From Collimonas fungivorans Ter331 (GTDB lineage Bacteria > Pseudomonadota > Gammaproteobacteria > Burkholderiales > Burkholderiaceae_D): a stretch of 64,000 bases of DNA. The position numbers were made by a program, and so were the translations under genes. Of the stretch, positions 8,548-16,663 are shown piece after piece. Position 1 is the stretch's first letter. Each line of letters starts with the position of its first letter. The notes under the pieces are model-generated. The model worked only from the letters and a program-made list of their open reading frames with translations. It searched no databases and was not told the origin of the DNA. The stretch lies in assembly GCF_000221045.1 (NCBI RefSeq), contig NC_015856.1, forward strand, positions 434,001 through 498,000, written 5' to 3'.

Positions 8548-9807
8548 ATGCAAATGATTCGACCGTCCGAACCTATCATCATCGTCGGTGCCGGCCAGGC
8601 CGGCGTGCGGGCCGCGCTTGCGCTGCGGGAGCAGGGTTACGACGGTTCGTTGCTGCTGATCGGCGATGAGCCGCAACTGCCCTATGAACGTCCACCGTTG
8701 TCCAAGCAAGTGCTGCTTGGCAGTCGTGAACCAGACCAATGCACCATCGGTGGCGCTGATCTTTTCCTGGAACAAGACATTCGGTTGTTGACCGGCGTCA
8801 GGGTCGAGCGCATCCGAAGAGAGATTTCCAGCATCGCACTCGATGATGGAGCGACGCTGGCTTACAGCAAGCTGTTGCTGGCAACCGGAGGCAGGGTGAG
8901 AACCGTGACTGTGCAGGGGGCAGGGCTCGCTGGCGTTCACTACTTGCGTACCATAGAGGATGCGCTGCAACTGAAAGCACAACTGTTACCGGGACAGCGC
9001 GTGGTGGTGGTTGGCGGTGGGTTCATTGGGCTTGAGGTCGCCGCATCTGCCCGTGCCCTCGGCTGCAGCGTGACGGTACTGGAGGCTGGAGAGCGCTTGG
9101 CGGCGCGGGCGTTACCGCCGCAGCTTTCCGAAAAGCTGCTCCAACTCCATCGCGCGCGCGGAGTGGATGTCCAGTTGCAAAGCCGCATCGAGGCTTTTGC
9201 CGGCACGACAGCAGTGCAAGCGGTCGCATTGGAGGATGGCCGCAATGTGCCCTGCGATATGATCGTGGTTGGCATCGGCATCGCGCCCAATGTTGAACTG
9301 GCGGTCGAGGCAGGATTGGCTGTCGTCAACGGCATCCAGGTCAATCATCGATTGCAAACCAGCGATGAACATATCTATGCCGTGGGCGATGTGTGCGAAT
9401 TCCCTAGCGCGTTGACCGGGCGCACGATGCGCTTGGAAACTTGGCGCAATGCCGAGGAACAAGGTAAGCATGTGGCACGCACCCTGCTGGGTTACGACGA
9501 GCATTTTGCCGCGCTGCCCTGGTTTTGGTCAGATCAATTCGATTACAGCCTGCAGATTGCCGGGGAGCCTCACATGGCAGTCCATTGCATCGAACGCCCA
9601 CTAGCGGACGACGGGCTGCTGATTTTCTTCCTGAATGAACAGCTTCAGCTTGTGGCTGCCTGCGGCTGGGGGCGGGGCAATAGCATTGCGAAGGATATCA
9701 AGATAGCCGAAATACTGATCAAGGCGCGCCGAACCATTGCTCATGAAGCCCTGGCAGATCCAGCCGTCGGTCTCAAATCGTTATTGAAGGGCACATCAGA
9801 TGCATAA
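8548..9807 (+). CDS. FAD-dependent NAD(P)H:ferredoxin reductase, MocF-like
   Basis: Protein of 419 residues (ATG at 8548; a second ATG two codons later is also possible). FAD-binding GAGQAG lies at residues 14-19 and a second dinucleotide fold starts at VVVVGGGFIGLEVAA (about 152-166). The motif IYAVGDVCEF (about 271-280) belongs to the FAD-binding domain of rubredoxin/putidaredoxin-reductase-like enzymes. It should reduce the Rieske protein encoded just upstream using NAD(P)H. The gene ends 8 bases inside the next gene, so the two are translationally coupled. Confidence 0.9.
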   Translation: MQMIRPSEPIIIVGAGQAGVRAALALREQGYDGSLLLIGDEPQLPYERPPLSKQVLLGSREPDQCTIGGADLFLEQDIRLLTGVRVERIRREISSIALDDGATLAYSKLLLATGGRVRTVTVQGAGLAGVHYLRTIEDALQLKAQLLPGQRVVVVGGGFIGLEVAASARALGCSVTVLEAGERLAARALPPQLSEKLLQLHRARGVDVQLQSRIEAFAGTTAVQAVALEDGRNVPCDMIVVGIGIAPNVELAVEAGLAVVNGIQVNHRLQTSDEHIYAVGDVCEFPSALTGRTMRLETWRNAEEQGKHVARTLLGYDEHFAALPWFWSDQFDYSLQIAGEPHMAVHCIERPLADDGLLIFFLNEQLQLVAACGWGRGNSIAKDIKIAEILIKARRTIAHEALADPAVGLKSLLKGTSDA

Positions 9808-10642
9808 GCGCCTTCTGGTTTTCCAATCCATGTGGGCCATGGAGCGTCGCCACAGTGACGGCTATGAGCGCAGCCTGGAGGAAAATATTCACAAGCTGGC
9901 CGTCGCCGGTTTCGACGGATTTACCGACCATTATTACAATCGAGAGCATGTCAAACGCCTGGTGGCGACCTGCAAGCCGTTGGGACTTCAGGTGGAAGGG
10001 CAAGTATTCCCCACTGATATTGACGGCCTCAAGCCGGCGCTCGAGCTGGGGGTAGAATTCGGCTGCCACCACCTCACTATCCAGGCCGATCTGCGGCCAC
10101 GCTCAGTGCTCGAAGCCATCGCAATCCTGGAGGGTTGGCAACGGCTGGCCGAACAGGTGGAGTTTCCGGTGCTGGTGGAAACCCATCGTTATCGGCTGAC
10201 CAACGACCTGCTGTTTACGCTGAACGTACTCGATCAATATCCCAATCTGAAACTGGTAGCCGATTTATCGCACTATGTGGTGGCGCGAGAGTTTCCCGAA
10301 CAACCTTCCGTTGAAGACCACGCTCAGATCCGCAGAATTCTCGATCATAGCTGGGGATTCCATGGCCGCGTCTCCAACGGCCACCAGGTGCAGGTGCCAT
10401 TGAGCTTTCGCCAGCATCGATCTTGGGTGGCCCTATTCAACGATTGGTGGCGTTACGGGATGGAGAGCTGGTTGAAGCGGGCAGGAGAAGATGACACCCT
10501 GTCCTTTACCTGCGAGTTGGGACCACCTCCTTATGCCATTACAGACGCTGACGGCAACGATATAGTCGACCGTTGGGAGGAGTCGTTGATGCTCAAGGGT
10601 ATCATCGAAAATACTTGGTGTGAGGCGGTCAGGGCAAACTGA
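9800..10642 (+). CDS. Sugar-phosphate isomerase/epimerase-like TIM barrel protein
   Basis: Protein of 280 residues with the pattern of xylose-isomerase-like TIM barrels: GFDGFTDHYY early, FPVLVETHRYRLTND (putative metal-binding Glu and His), LVADLSHYVV (Asp and His) and a late FTCELGPPPY with Glu. Such proteins include IolE, IolI and MocC in inositol and rhizopine catabolism. The start overlaps the reductase gene by 8 bases. It probably acts on the product of the oxygenase system, but the precise reaction (isomerisation, epimerisation or dehydration) is unknown. No transporter gene accompanies the operon. Confidence 0.78.
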   Translation: MHKRLLVFQSMWAMERRHSDGYERSLEENIHKLAVAGFDGFTDHYYNREHVKRLVATCKPLGLQVEGQVFPTDIDGLKPALELGVEFGCHHLTIQADLRPRSVLEAIAILEGWQRLAEQVEFPVLVETHRYRLTNDLLFTLNVLDQYPNLKLVADLSHYVVAREFPEQPSVEDHAQIRRILDHSWGFHGRVSNGHQVQVPLSFRQHRSWVALFNDWWRYGMESWLKRAGEDDTLSFTCELGPPPYAITDADGNDIVDRWEESLMLKGIIENTWCEAVRAN

Positions 10643-10783
10643 TCGGGCTATCTCGGAAGCGAATAAATGTAGCTATCTGACTGTCCGCACACTCTCGCTC
10701 CATGTCCTGTTATGTTTAGTTCAATTACATCGTTGACGTCGGCCGAATTCTGCGATTTCCAGGCGCAGATTACTGAACGTTGT

Positions 10784-11707
10784 TCAACGCGCGCCTTTTG
10801 CAATATCGGATTTCAAATTTTCCGTGCAAACGACTTCCTTTGCCTTTGCAGCTCTGGTAAGGCAATTCAGCAATTCATCGGCAGCGATATTCGCGGCAGG
10901 GGTGACATGTTGCAGTACGCCAATTTCCCGAAAAAATCCTGCATTCCCTAACGGTAAAATACGCAATTTCTTGCTCGACGCGCCTGCAGCGAGATCGTAA
11001 GGAATAATGGCGACGCCGAGCCCTTTTCTGACCATTTCCATGATCACCATTGGTTCGTCCAATTCCATCGTATCGTTCACATGCAGGCGAGTGCGCTTAA
11101 GGTAGCGATCAACCAGCTGGCCGCCGTAAGATCGCCGGCTGTAGCGCAAAAACGGATGCGCTGCCAGCAAGTCCTTGACCGTCTTCTCGCGCGCTGACAG
11201 TGGTGCGATTGCCACGTAGGTTTCGCGCAGCATGGTTGTCCATTTCAAACTCTTCGTCATTTTCAGATTGGGACGAATCATGACTGCAAGCGACAAATCG
11301 TTGCTGTCGATTTGCGACATCAGTTGAACCGAGGTTCCCGGCACCACGTTGACTTCAACTAATGGAAAGCACGTCCGGAAATCCGCCAGCGCTGCCGGCA
11401 GCAAGTTCAACTGAACAGTGGAGATGGCTCCGATGTCGATTTTCCCGCGCGTAGCGGTGACTTCTGTCTGTCCTTTCATGGATTCAAAAAGCCTGATGAT
11501 CTCTTCTGCGGTGCGCAGCAGCTGCTTGCCGTGATCGCTGACCGTGACAGACTTTCCCACGCGCGTAAACAGCTCGCAATTCAATTCATCTTCCAGACGC
11601 CTGATCTGCATGCTCACCGCAGATTGGGTCAAGCCAAGCCTGGCGCCCGCGGTCGAGAACGATCCCAGTTGTGCTGCGGCGATAAAGGTTTTCAGGTAGC
11701 GGATCAT
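10784..11707 (-). CDS. LysR-family transcriptional regulator
   Basis: Protein of 307 residues. The N-terminal helix-turn-helix covers MIRYLKTFIAAAQLGSFSTA and LTQSAVSMQIRRLEDEL (about residues 1-45), followed by the LysR substrate-binding domain. The similarity to Nac/Cbl-like or LysR proteins is general only. It reads away from the truncated VOC copy, GGT and the rest of the locus. The divergent region at 11708-11812 is repeated at 13943-14043 in front of the intact VOC gene, suggesting that both copies are targets of this regulator. Confidence 0.9.
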   Translation of the reverse strand: MIRYLKTFIAAAQLGSFSTAGARLGLTQSAVSMQIRRLEDELNCELFTRVGKSVTVSDHGKQLLRTAEEIIRLFESMKGQTEVTATRGKIDIGAISTVQLNLLPAALADFRTCFPLVEVNVVPGTSVQLMSQIDSNDLSLAVMIRPNLKMTKSLKWTTMLRETYVAIAPLSAREKTVKDLLAAHPFLRYSRRSYGGQLVDRYLKRTRLHVNDTMELDEPMVIMEMVRKGLGVAIIPYDLAAGASSKKLRILPLGNAGFFREIGVLQHVTPAANIAADELLNCLTRAAKAKEVVCTENLKSDIAKGAR

Positions 11708-11812
11708 GGTTATGAAAAAATTGAATTAACTGGATCAAAAAACATAATTTTACATCACAAAATCATATATATAAAATTCCCTAAACCCCTGACGCACAAA
11801 GGGTTTTTTTGA
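11708..11812. repeat. First copy of a duplicated regulatory region
   Basis: This stretch between the LysR gene and the VOC remnant closely matches 13943-14043. Shared blocks are TTATGAAAAA-TTGAATTA, ATTTxACATCA and CCCTGACxCAxAAAGGGTTT. The last block forms a hairpin (AAACCC 11783-11788 with GGGTTT 11801-11806, followed by T residues). The element probably holds LysR binding sites and a leader hairpin. Confidence 0.7.
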
Positions 11813-11896
11813 TAACAAGCAATTCTAATCCGCGGCCTTCGCGCCTAGTTCGTAGCCGACTTGCCGTCACCGGTCGACAGGTAGGAAAGAGGATGA

Positions 11897-12090
11897 ATGA
11901 TGAGGTCGACATCACTATTCGATTTGGCATTCTCCGTGAAGACATTACCCAGGAACGCGCTTTTTACGGCGGCCTGCTGGGCTGCCCTGAAGGTCGTAGC
12001 GACGAGAAGTTGGTGGATTTTAATTTCCATGAACGTTAACTGGAGGCGTGTTTTGCTCCAGATGAAACCGGTCTTAATTCGGTGAATTAA
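11897..12090 (+). pseudogene. Truncated, frameshifted VOC (glyoxalase-like) gene copy
   Basis: The DNA matches the first 190 or so bases of the intact VOC gene at 14133. Recognisable pieces are the start LFDLAFSV in one frame and [20 protein letters not shown] in another, so at least one frameshift separates them. The match fades after the segment equivalent to DETGL, and the rest of the gene is missing. It is a decayed partial duplicate and cannot make the full protein. Confidence 0.8.
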
Positions 12091-12133
12091 GGTGTGTCAC
12101 AAGCATTATAAATTTACATAGGGGGGTGGTGAA

Positions 12134-13864
12134 ATGAAGAATATTCAAAATAGGATGTCGAAGACAATTCTTGTTGCGACGTTAGCAGTTTCGAGTTTCT
12201 TGGCCGGTTGTGGGGGCTCGACCGGCGGCATTGAAAGTGCCACGGCATTGTCGGCCGGCGCTGCCGCAACGGGGGACAACTTCAGCGCGCAGGTGGCGCA
12301 GCAAATTCTGAATGTTGGCGGCAATGCTGTCGACGCTGCAGTCGCGACTGCTTTCGCGCTCACGGTCACTTATCCGGAGGCAGGCAATATCGGCGGCGGC
12401 GGTTTCATGACCATTTACATGAATGGACAGCCGTATTTCCTGGATTACCGAGAAATGGCGCCCGCTGCAACGTCTACGAATTTTTACACGCAGTTCACGA
12501 CCGCGGACGGAAAGGAGGATCCCCAGAGTAGCATCCAGGGCGCGCAGGCCGTTGGCGTACCGGGTACTGTCATGGGGCTCTGGACGGCTTGCCAGAAGTT
12601 CTGCAAGTTACCGTGGCAACAGTTGCTTGCGCCGGCCATAGCGCTTGCTCGCGACGGTTATCTTCCTGCGCAAGCCGAAATCGACAGCTACAAAAGCACA
12701 GTGGCAGGTTATCAGGTTTATCCTTATCCGTTCAATCTGTCTGAGTACTTTGGTGGAATGACTGCGGGTCAATTGTTCCGGCAACCAGACCTTGCAGCGA
12801 CGCTTGAACGGATTTCCGCGACAGGCGCCGACGAGTTCTATAAAGGTAAGACGGCTGATCTGCTTGTCGCGTCGATGACGCAAGACGGTGGGAAAGGCGT
12901 GATCACAAAAGGCGATCTGGCATCGTACAAAGCAGTTTGGCGCGAGCCGATTTCCTTTAATTGGAAAGGAATGACGGTACTAACCGCACCGCCCCCGAGT
13001 TCCGGCGGCATTGCCCTGGCGCAGTTGCTCGGCATGAAGGCCGATCTCAATGGCTCGCTTTTCTCTGGAGTGTCCGTGAACACTGCCCAGTACATTCATT
13101 TGAGCGCAGAAATAATGAAGCGTGTGTTTGCGGATCGAGCACAATTTCTTGGTGATCCTGACTTTGTCACCGTACCTGTTTCGGGCTTGCTTGACCCAAC
13201 TTATATCGCGCAGCGTGCGGCCGAAGTGAATCCGACATCCATATCGCCTACGGCGAGTGTCCAGCCGGGTAAGCCTAAGTTCCACACGACGCATTTCTCG
13301 ATCATCGATAAATGGGGTAACGCAGTGTCAAATACCTACACGTTGAATAATCCATATGGAAGCGGTGTGGTCGTGCGAGGAGCGGGATTTGTGCTAAACG
13401 ACGAGATGGATGACTTTGCAACGGTGCCGGGTCAACCAAATTCTCTTGGTGTGATTGGAGGGGACGCTAACGCTGTTGCACCCGGGAAGCGGCCACTTTC
13501 ATCGATGTCGCCGAGCATCTTGCTGAAGAATGGACAGGTGGCGATGGTGATTGGTACGCCTGGCGGATCGCACATCTTCACATCGTTGTATCAGGTGCTG
13601 TCCGATGTGTATGACTACAACATGAGCCTTGCAGATTCCGTGAAGAACATGCGCTTCCATCATCAATTGCCGCAAGGAACCGTCGTCTATTACGAACCGT
13701 ATGCACCTTTCCCGCCGTCTCTCGTCTCGGAACTGGCGACTCGAGGCTACACAGTGCAGAACGGGGGATTCAACACCGACGTGCAGGCCATTCAAGTTGT
13801 GAACGGCAGTCCGCTTCCTGTTTCCGATCCTCGCGGCAGGGGAGCTTCAGTGATCGCTAGGTAA
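12134..13864 (+). CDS. ggt: Gamma-glutamyltransferase, predicted lipoprotein
   Basis: Protein of 576 residues, the usual length for bacterial GGT. It has a lipobox LAGC with the Cys at residue 26, so it is probably lipid-anchored; most bacterial GGTs are soluble periplasmic or secreted. The family pattern is complete. It includes GNAVDAAVAT (63-72), the autoprocessing site HTTHFS with the likely nucleophile Thr385, NNPYGSG, NDEMDDF, PLSSMSPS (454-461) and GTPGGS (474-479). The enzyme removes glutamate from gamma-glutamyl compounds such as glutathione. AGGGGGGTGG lies just before the start. A hairpin with a T run at 13889-13918 ends the transcript, so the downstream VOC gene depends on its own duplicated promoter. 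Confidence 0.92.
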   Translation: MKNIQNRMSKTILVATLAVSSFLAGCGGSTGGIESATALSAGAAATGDNFSAQVAQQILNVGGNAVDAAVATAFALTVTYPEAGNIGGGGFMTIYMNGQPYFLDYREMAPAATSTNFYTQFTTADGKEDPQSSIQGAQAVGVPGTVMGLWTACQKFCKLPWQQLLAPAIALARDGYLPAQAEIDSYKSTVAGYQVYPYPFNLSEYFGGMTAGQLFRQPDLAATLERISATGADEFYKGKTADLLVASMTQDGGKGVITKGDLASYKAVWREPISFNWKGMTVLTAPPPSSGGIALAQLLGMKADLNGSLFSGVSVNTAQYIHLSAEIMKRVFADRAQFLGDPDFVTVPVSGLLDPTYIAQRAAEVNPTSISPTASVQPGKPKFHTTHFSIIDKWGNAVSNTYTLNNPYGSGVVVRGAGFVLNDEMDDFATVPGQPNSLGVIGGDANAVAPGKRPLSSMSPSILLKNGQVAMVIGTPGGSHIFTSLYQVLSDVYDYNMSLADSVKNMRFHHQLPQGTVVYYEPYAPFPPSLVSELATRGYTVQNGGFNTDVQAIQVVNGSPLPVSDPRGRGASVIAR

Positions 13865-13888
13865 GGTTGCCAGCACATATATATTTTC

Positions 13889-13918
13889 GGAAGGAGGGGC
13901 TCGGCTCCCTTCTTTTTT
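13889..13918 (+). terminator. Rho-independent terminator after ggt
   Basis: A GC-rich hairpin with arms GGAAGGAG and CTCCCTTC (one bulge) is followed by TTTTTT. It lies 25 bases after the ggt stop codon. Confidence 0.75.
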
Positions 13919-13942
13919 ATGTGCCGAATGATTAAGCCTGTT

Positions 13943-14043
13943 CTTATGAAAAATTTGAATTACGATGATAAAAAATGATAATTTCACATCATAAATTAAT
14001 ATATGTAGACTGTCTTAAATCCCTGACACATAAAGGGTTTGCA
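13943..14043. repeat. Second copy of the duplicated regulatory region
   Basis: Matches 11708-11812, including TTATGAAAAATTTGAATTA, TTTCACATCATAAA and CCCTGACACATAAAGGGTTT; the hairpin arms are at 14017-14023 and 14035-14040. It lies upstream of the intact VOC gene, and since ggt ends in a terminator this copy probably carries the promoter for VOC and the two genes after it. Confidence 0.7.
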
Positions 14044-14132
14044 ATGGTGAGCGAACCCGGCTAACGGACTTCGTTCCTTGTTCTTAGCCGGCCAACCGAT
14101 TATCAATTTATTTTTAGAAAAGAGAACTCAAG

Positions 14133-14555
14133 ATGACATCGACACCACTGTTTCATTTGGCATTCCCTGTGAACGACATTGCTCAGGCACGTGCCTTTTA
14201 CGGCGATCTGCTGGGCTGCCCTGAAGGACGCAGCGACGAAAAATGGGTGGATTTCAATTTCTACGGACATCAACTGGTGGCGCACCTGGCTCCGGACGAA
14301 ACCGGTCTTAGCGCAACTAATCCGGTGGATGATCATGATGTGCCGTCACGCCATTTCGGAGCAATCTTGTCCTTGCCAGAATGGGAAGCGCTGGCAGCCA
14401 AATTGAAAGCCGCCAACATCAAATTCATCATCGAGCCATATATTCGTTTCAAGGGAGAGGTTGGTGAGCAGGCCACGATGTTTTTCCTGGATCCGTCCGG
14501 TAATGCGCTGGAATTCAAATCGTTTGCGAATATGGATTACATCTTCGCAAAATAA
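14133..14555 (+). CDS. VOC (glyoxalase/dioxygenase superfamily) protein
   Basis: Protein of 140 residues with the paired beta-alpha-beta-beta-beta modules of the vicinal oxygen chelate fold. Candidate metal ligands are His8 (LFHLAF), a His in SRHFGAI, and the Glu in [12 protein letters not shown] near the C terminus. [10 protein letters not shown] is a family-typical loop. The fold is shared by glyoxalases, extradiol dioxygenases and resistance proteins, so the exact reaction is open. It is followed 26 bases later by a periplasmic binding protein gene. A degraded copy lies at 11897. Confidence 0.85.
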   Translation: MTSTPLFHLAFPVNDIAQARAFYGDLLGCPEGRSDEKWVDFNFYGHQLVAHLAPDETGLSATNPVDDHDVPSRHFGAILSLPEWEALAAKLKAANIKFIIEPYIRFKGEVGEQATMFFLDPSGNALEFKSFANMDYIFAK

Positions 14556-14581
14556 TTACTGAAATCATCGGGAGAAAAGAA

Positions 14582-15535
14582 ATGAAAAAACTCATACTGG
14601 CGCTTTGCATCATCGGCAGCCAAACCATGCAATCGAGTCATGCGGCACAAGGTGAAGAGCTGAGCGGAACCTTGAAGAAAATCAAGGAGAAAGGCACTAT
14701 CGTCCTTGGCGTTCGAGACTCGACCAAACCATTCTCTTTTCTGACCGATAAACAGGATTATGAAGGCTATTCGATTGACTTGTGCCTTTCTATCGTCAAG
14801 GGCATACAGCGTAAGCTAGGTATGTCGCAACTGAATATCTCGATGCTGCCGGTGACAGCGTCAAGCCGTATTCCGTTAATTCAAAACGGCACAGTCGATA
14901 TCGAATGCGGCAATACGACCAATACGGCAGAACGTCAGAATATCGTGGAATTCTCGCCCACATTTTACGTCAGCGGTTCCCGCATTCTGAGCAAGCGCAG
15001 CAGCAACGTGCAGACGCTCGCCGATCTTCGTGGCAAGAAGCTTGCTATCAATAGCGGCACTACTCATATCAAGATGATCTCCATACTCAATAGTGAGCAG
15101 AAGCTTGGTATTGATATTGTTACGTCACGCGATACTGCAGAGGGAGTTCTTCTGGTCGAGACCGGTAGAGTTGCCGCTTTCGTGAATGACGATATTGTGC
15201 TCGCTTCGCTGGCAGGCGGCAGCAAAATGAAGGATGAGCTAGTCGTCAGTAAAGATGCGCTTTCCGTCGAGCCGTTCGGGCTAATTTATGGCAAGGACGA
15301 CCCGGCTTTCAAGCAGGTGGTCGATAGCAGCGTCACGAACATCTTCAAGTCCGGAGACATCAAGAAGATCTACGCAAAATGGTTTCAATCGCCGGCGTTG
15401 CCGCATGGCCAGAATCTGAACTGGCCGATGAGTCCTGAAACGCAGGCCGCCATCGCGAAGGTCACTAACTCTTCCAATCCAACAGACTATGCGCCATTAC
15501 CAAAGGAACAGTTGGCGGTGGCTAAAAAGAAGTAA
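14582..15535 (+). CDS. Periplasmic amino-acid-type substrate-binding protein (GltI-like)
   Basis: Protein of 317 residues with a signal peptide ending near SSHAAQ (residue 21). The pattern of family 3 solute-binding proteins follows: GTIVLGVRDSTKPFSFL, EGYSIDLCLSIV and VDIECGNTTNTAERQ. These resemble the glutamate/aspartate binding proteins of ABC transporters. GGGAGA precedes the start. No permease or ATPase genes are present nearby, so it either uses a transporter encoded elsewhere or is an orphan sensor. Its position behind ggt and VOC suggests a role with glutamate or a gamma-glutamyl product, which is inference. Confidence 0.87.
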   Translation: MKKLILALCIIGSQTMQSSHAAQGEELSGTLKKIKEKGTIVLGVRDSTKPFSFLTDKQDYEGYSIDLCLSIVKGIQRKLGMSQLNISMLPVTASSRIPLIQNGTVDIECGNTTNTAERQNIVEFSPTFYVSGSRILSKRSSNVQTLADLRGKKLAINSGTTHIKMISILNSEQKLGIDIVTSRDTAEGVLLVETGRVAAFVNDDIVLASLAGGSKMKDELVVSKDALSVEPFGLIYGKDDPAFKQVVDSSVTNIFKSGDIKKIYAKWFQSPALPHGQNLNWPMSPETQAAIAKVTNSSNPTDYAPLPKEQLAVAKKK

Positions 15536-15734
15536 GGCGCATTGCCATGTCGAAGAAATGATTGAATGACCGTGAATTCTCCTCTGGCATGGCCAAAAAT
15601 TGCATCTATCAACGTGATAGATCAGCCATCCGGTTAGGAGAAACGGAATGTAGTTGCGAATAGCTTAATGTATTGTTTGTACCCCGTGGCACATTCCCTG
15701 TCTTATCCACATAAATCCTCTGAAGGAACATTTG

Positions 15735-16508
15735 ATGTCAAATCAACCTCACGGGCAACCGGTAGCTCTGATCGAAAACAGCGCAGGCAATTACAAAATT
15801 CTTCCGAGCGGTGCAGCCTATTGCTCCGGTATTATTCCCGACCCTGGCTTCGAGGTCATCCGCGTGGAGTTACAGTCCTGGCTTCCCCTCGAGCGAGCCT
15901 ATGCCTTTATCGAAACGTATCTCAAAGGCGTAGGACGCCCCGTTCAGGCGTTCTGTGGAATCGAGTTGCGGGTCCCCGAGCCGTTGACTTTCGACAAATG
16001 GTCGACCTTCAACGTTCCGTATCTTGAGCAACTGCGTAAGTGGGCGCTGATGTCTGGAGACTACAGCCTGGTTTGTCGTTCCAACATTGCACTGGACCTT
16101 TATCCACCCACGGCCACTTCAATGTGTGCGTTCAGCTTTACCGCGCCCGCGACTTCGAATGGCCTCACCTTCCTGCTCTCGGGACAGGCAGATATCGGAC
16201 CCGACAACAAGATCATTGCTGAAGGCGAAATTGGTTCCCAAGCCATGCAACAGCGCGCCCGCTTTACCATCGACACGGTTGCTGAAACACTGAAAAAGCT
16301 CGGGTTTTCTTGGGAAGACACCACCCGGGTAGCTTTGTTCCACGCCCACGACATTCCGGAGCTTTGGGGCCCTGCGTTGCTTGGAACGATAGGTGAACCA
16401 ATCCGCCGTGGAGTTCTCGTCTATCGCGCGCGTCCGCCGATTGCTGGTGGCGAGGTGGAACTCGAAGCACGCGCCATACGACGCGATCTTGTCGCGACGA
16501 TACTATAG
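15735..16508 (+). CDS. Double-length RidA/YjgF-family protein
   Basis: Protein of 257 residues from ATG 15735, preceded by GAAGGA at good spacing; the TTG just before it is not needed. The usual RidA protein is about 130 residues. Here the C-terminal half is the clearer RidA domain (LLSGQADIGPDNKIIAEG, RFTIDTVAETLKKLGFSWED, VALFHAHDIPE), and the N-terminal half looks like a diverged second copy. RidA proteins hydrolyse reactive enamines and imines such as 2-aminoacrylate, and related enzymes act as deaminases in aromatic degradation. It sits 199 bases after the binding protein and may belong to the same transcript. Confidence 0.75.
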   Translation: MSNQPHGQPVALIENSAGNYKILPSGAAYCSGIIPDPGFEVIRVELQSWLPLERAYAFIETYLKGVGRPVQAFCGIELRVPEPLTFDKWSTFNVPYLEQLRKWALMSGDYSLVCRSNIALDLYPPTATSMCAFSFTAPATSNGLTFLLSGQADIGPDNKIIAEGEIGSQAMQQRARFTIDTVAETLKKLGFSWEDTTRVALFHAHDIPELWGPALLGTIGEPIRRGVLVYRARPPIAGGEVELEARAIRRDLVATIL

Positions 16509-16663
16509 GGGCAGACATGACTCTGCGCGGAAGTCTTGGAGCGGTCTCGATGGATTGAAGTGGGAAATAGGCTCGAAGCCGAGATTAGGCACGAATTTAT
16601 ATTTGCAGCATCACGTGTGCCGATTGCTCAATGCTTCCGTCATGCTACATGGGGAAAATTAAA

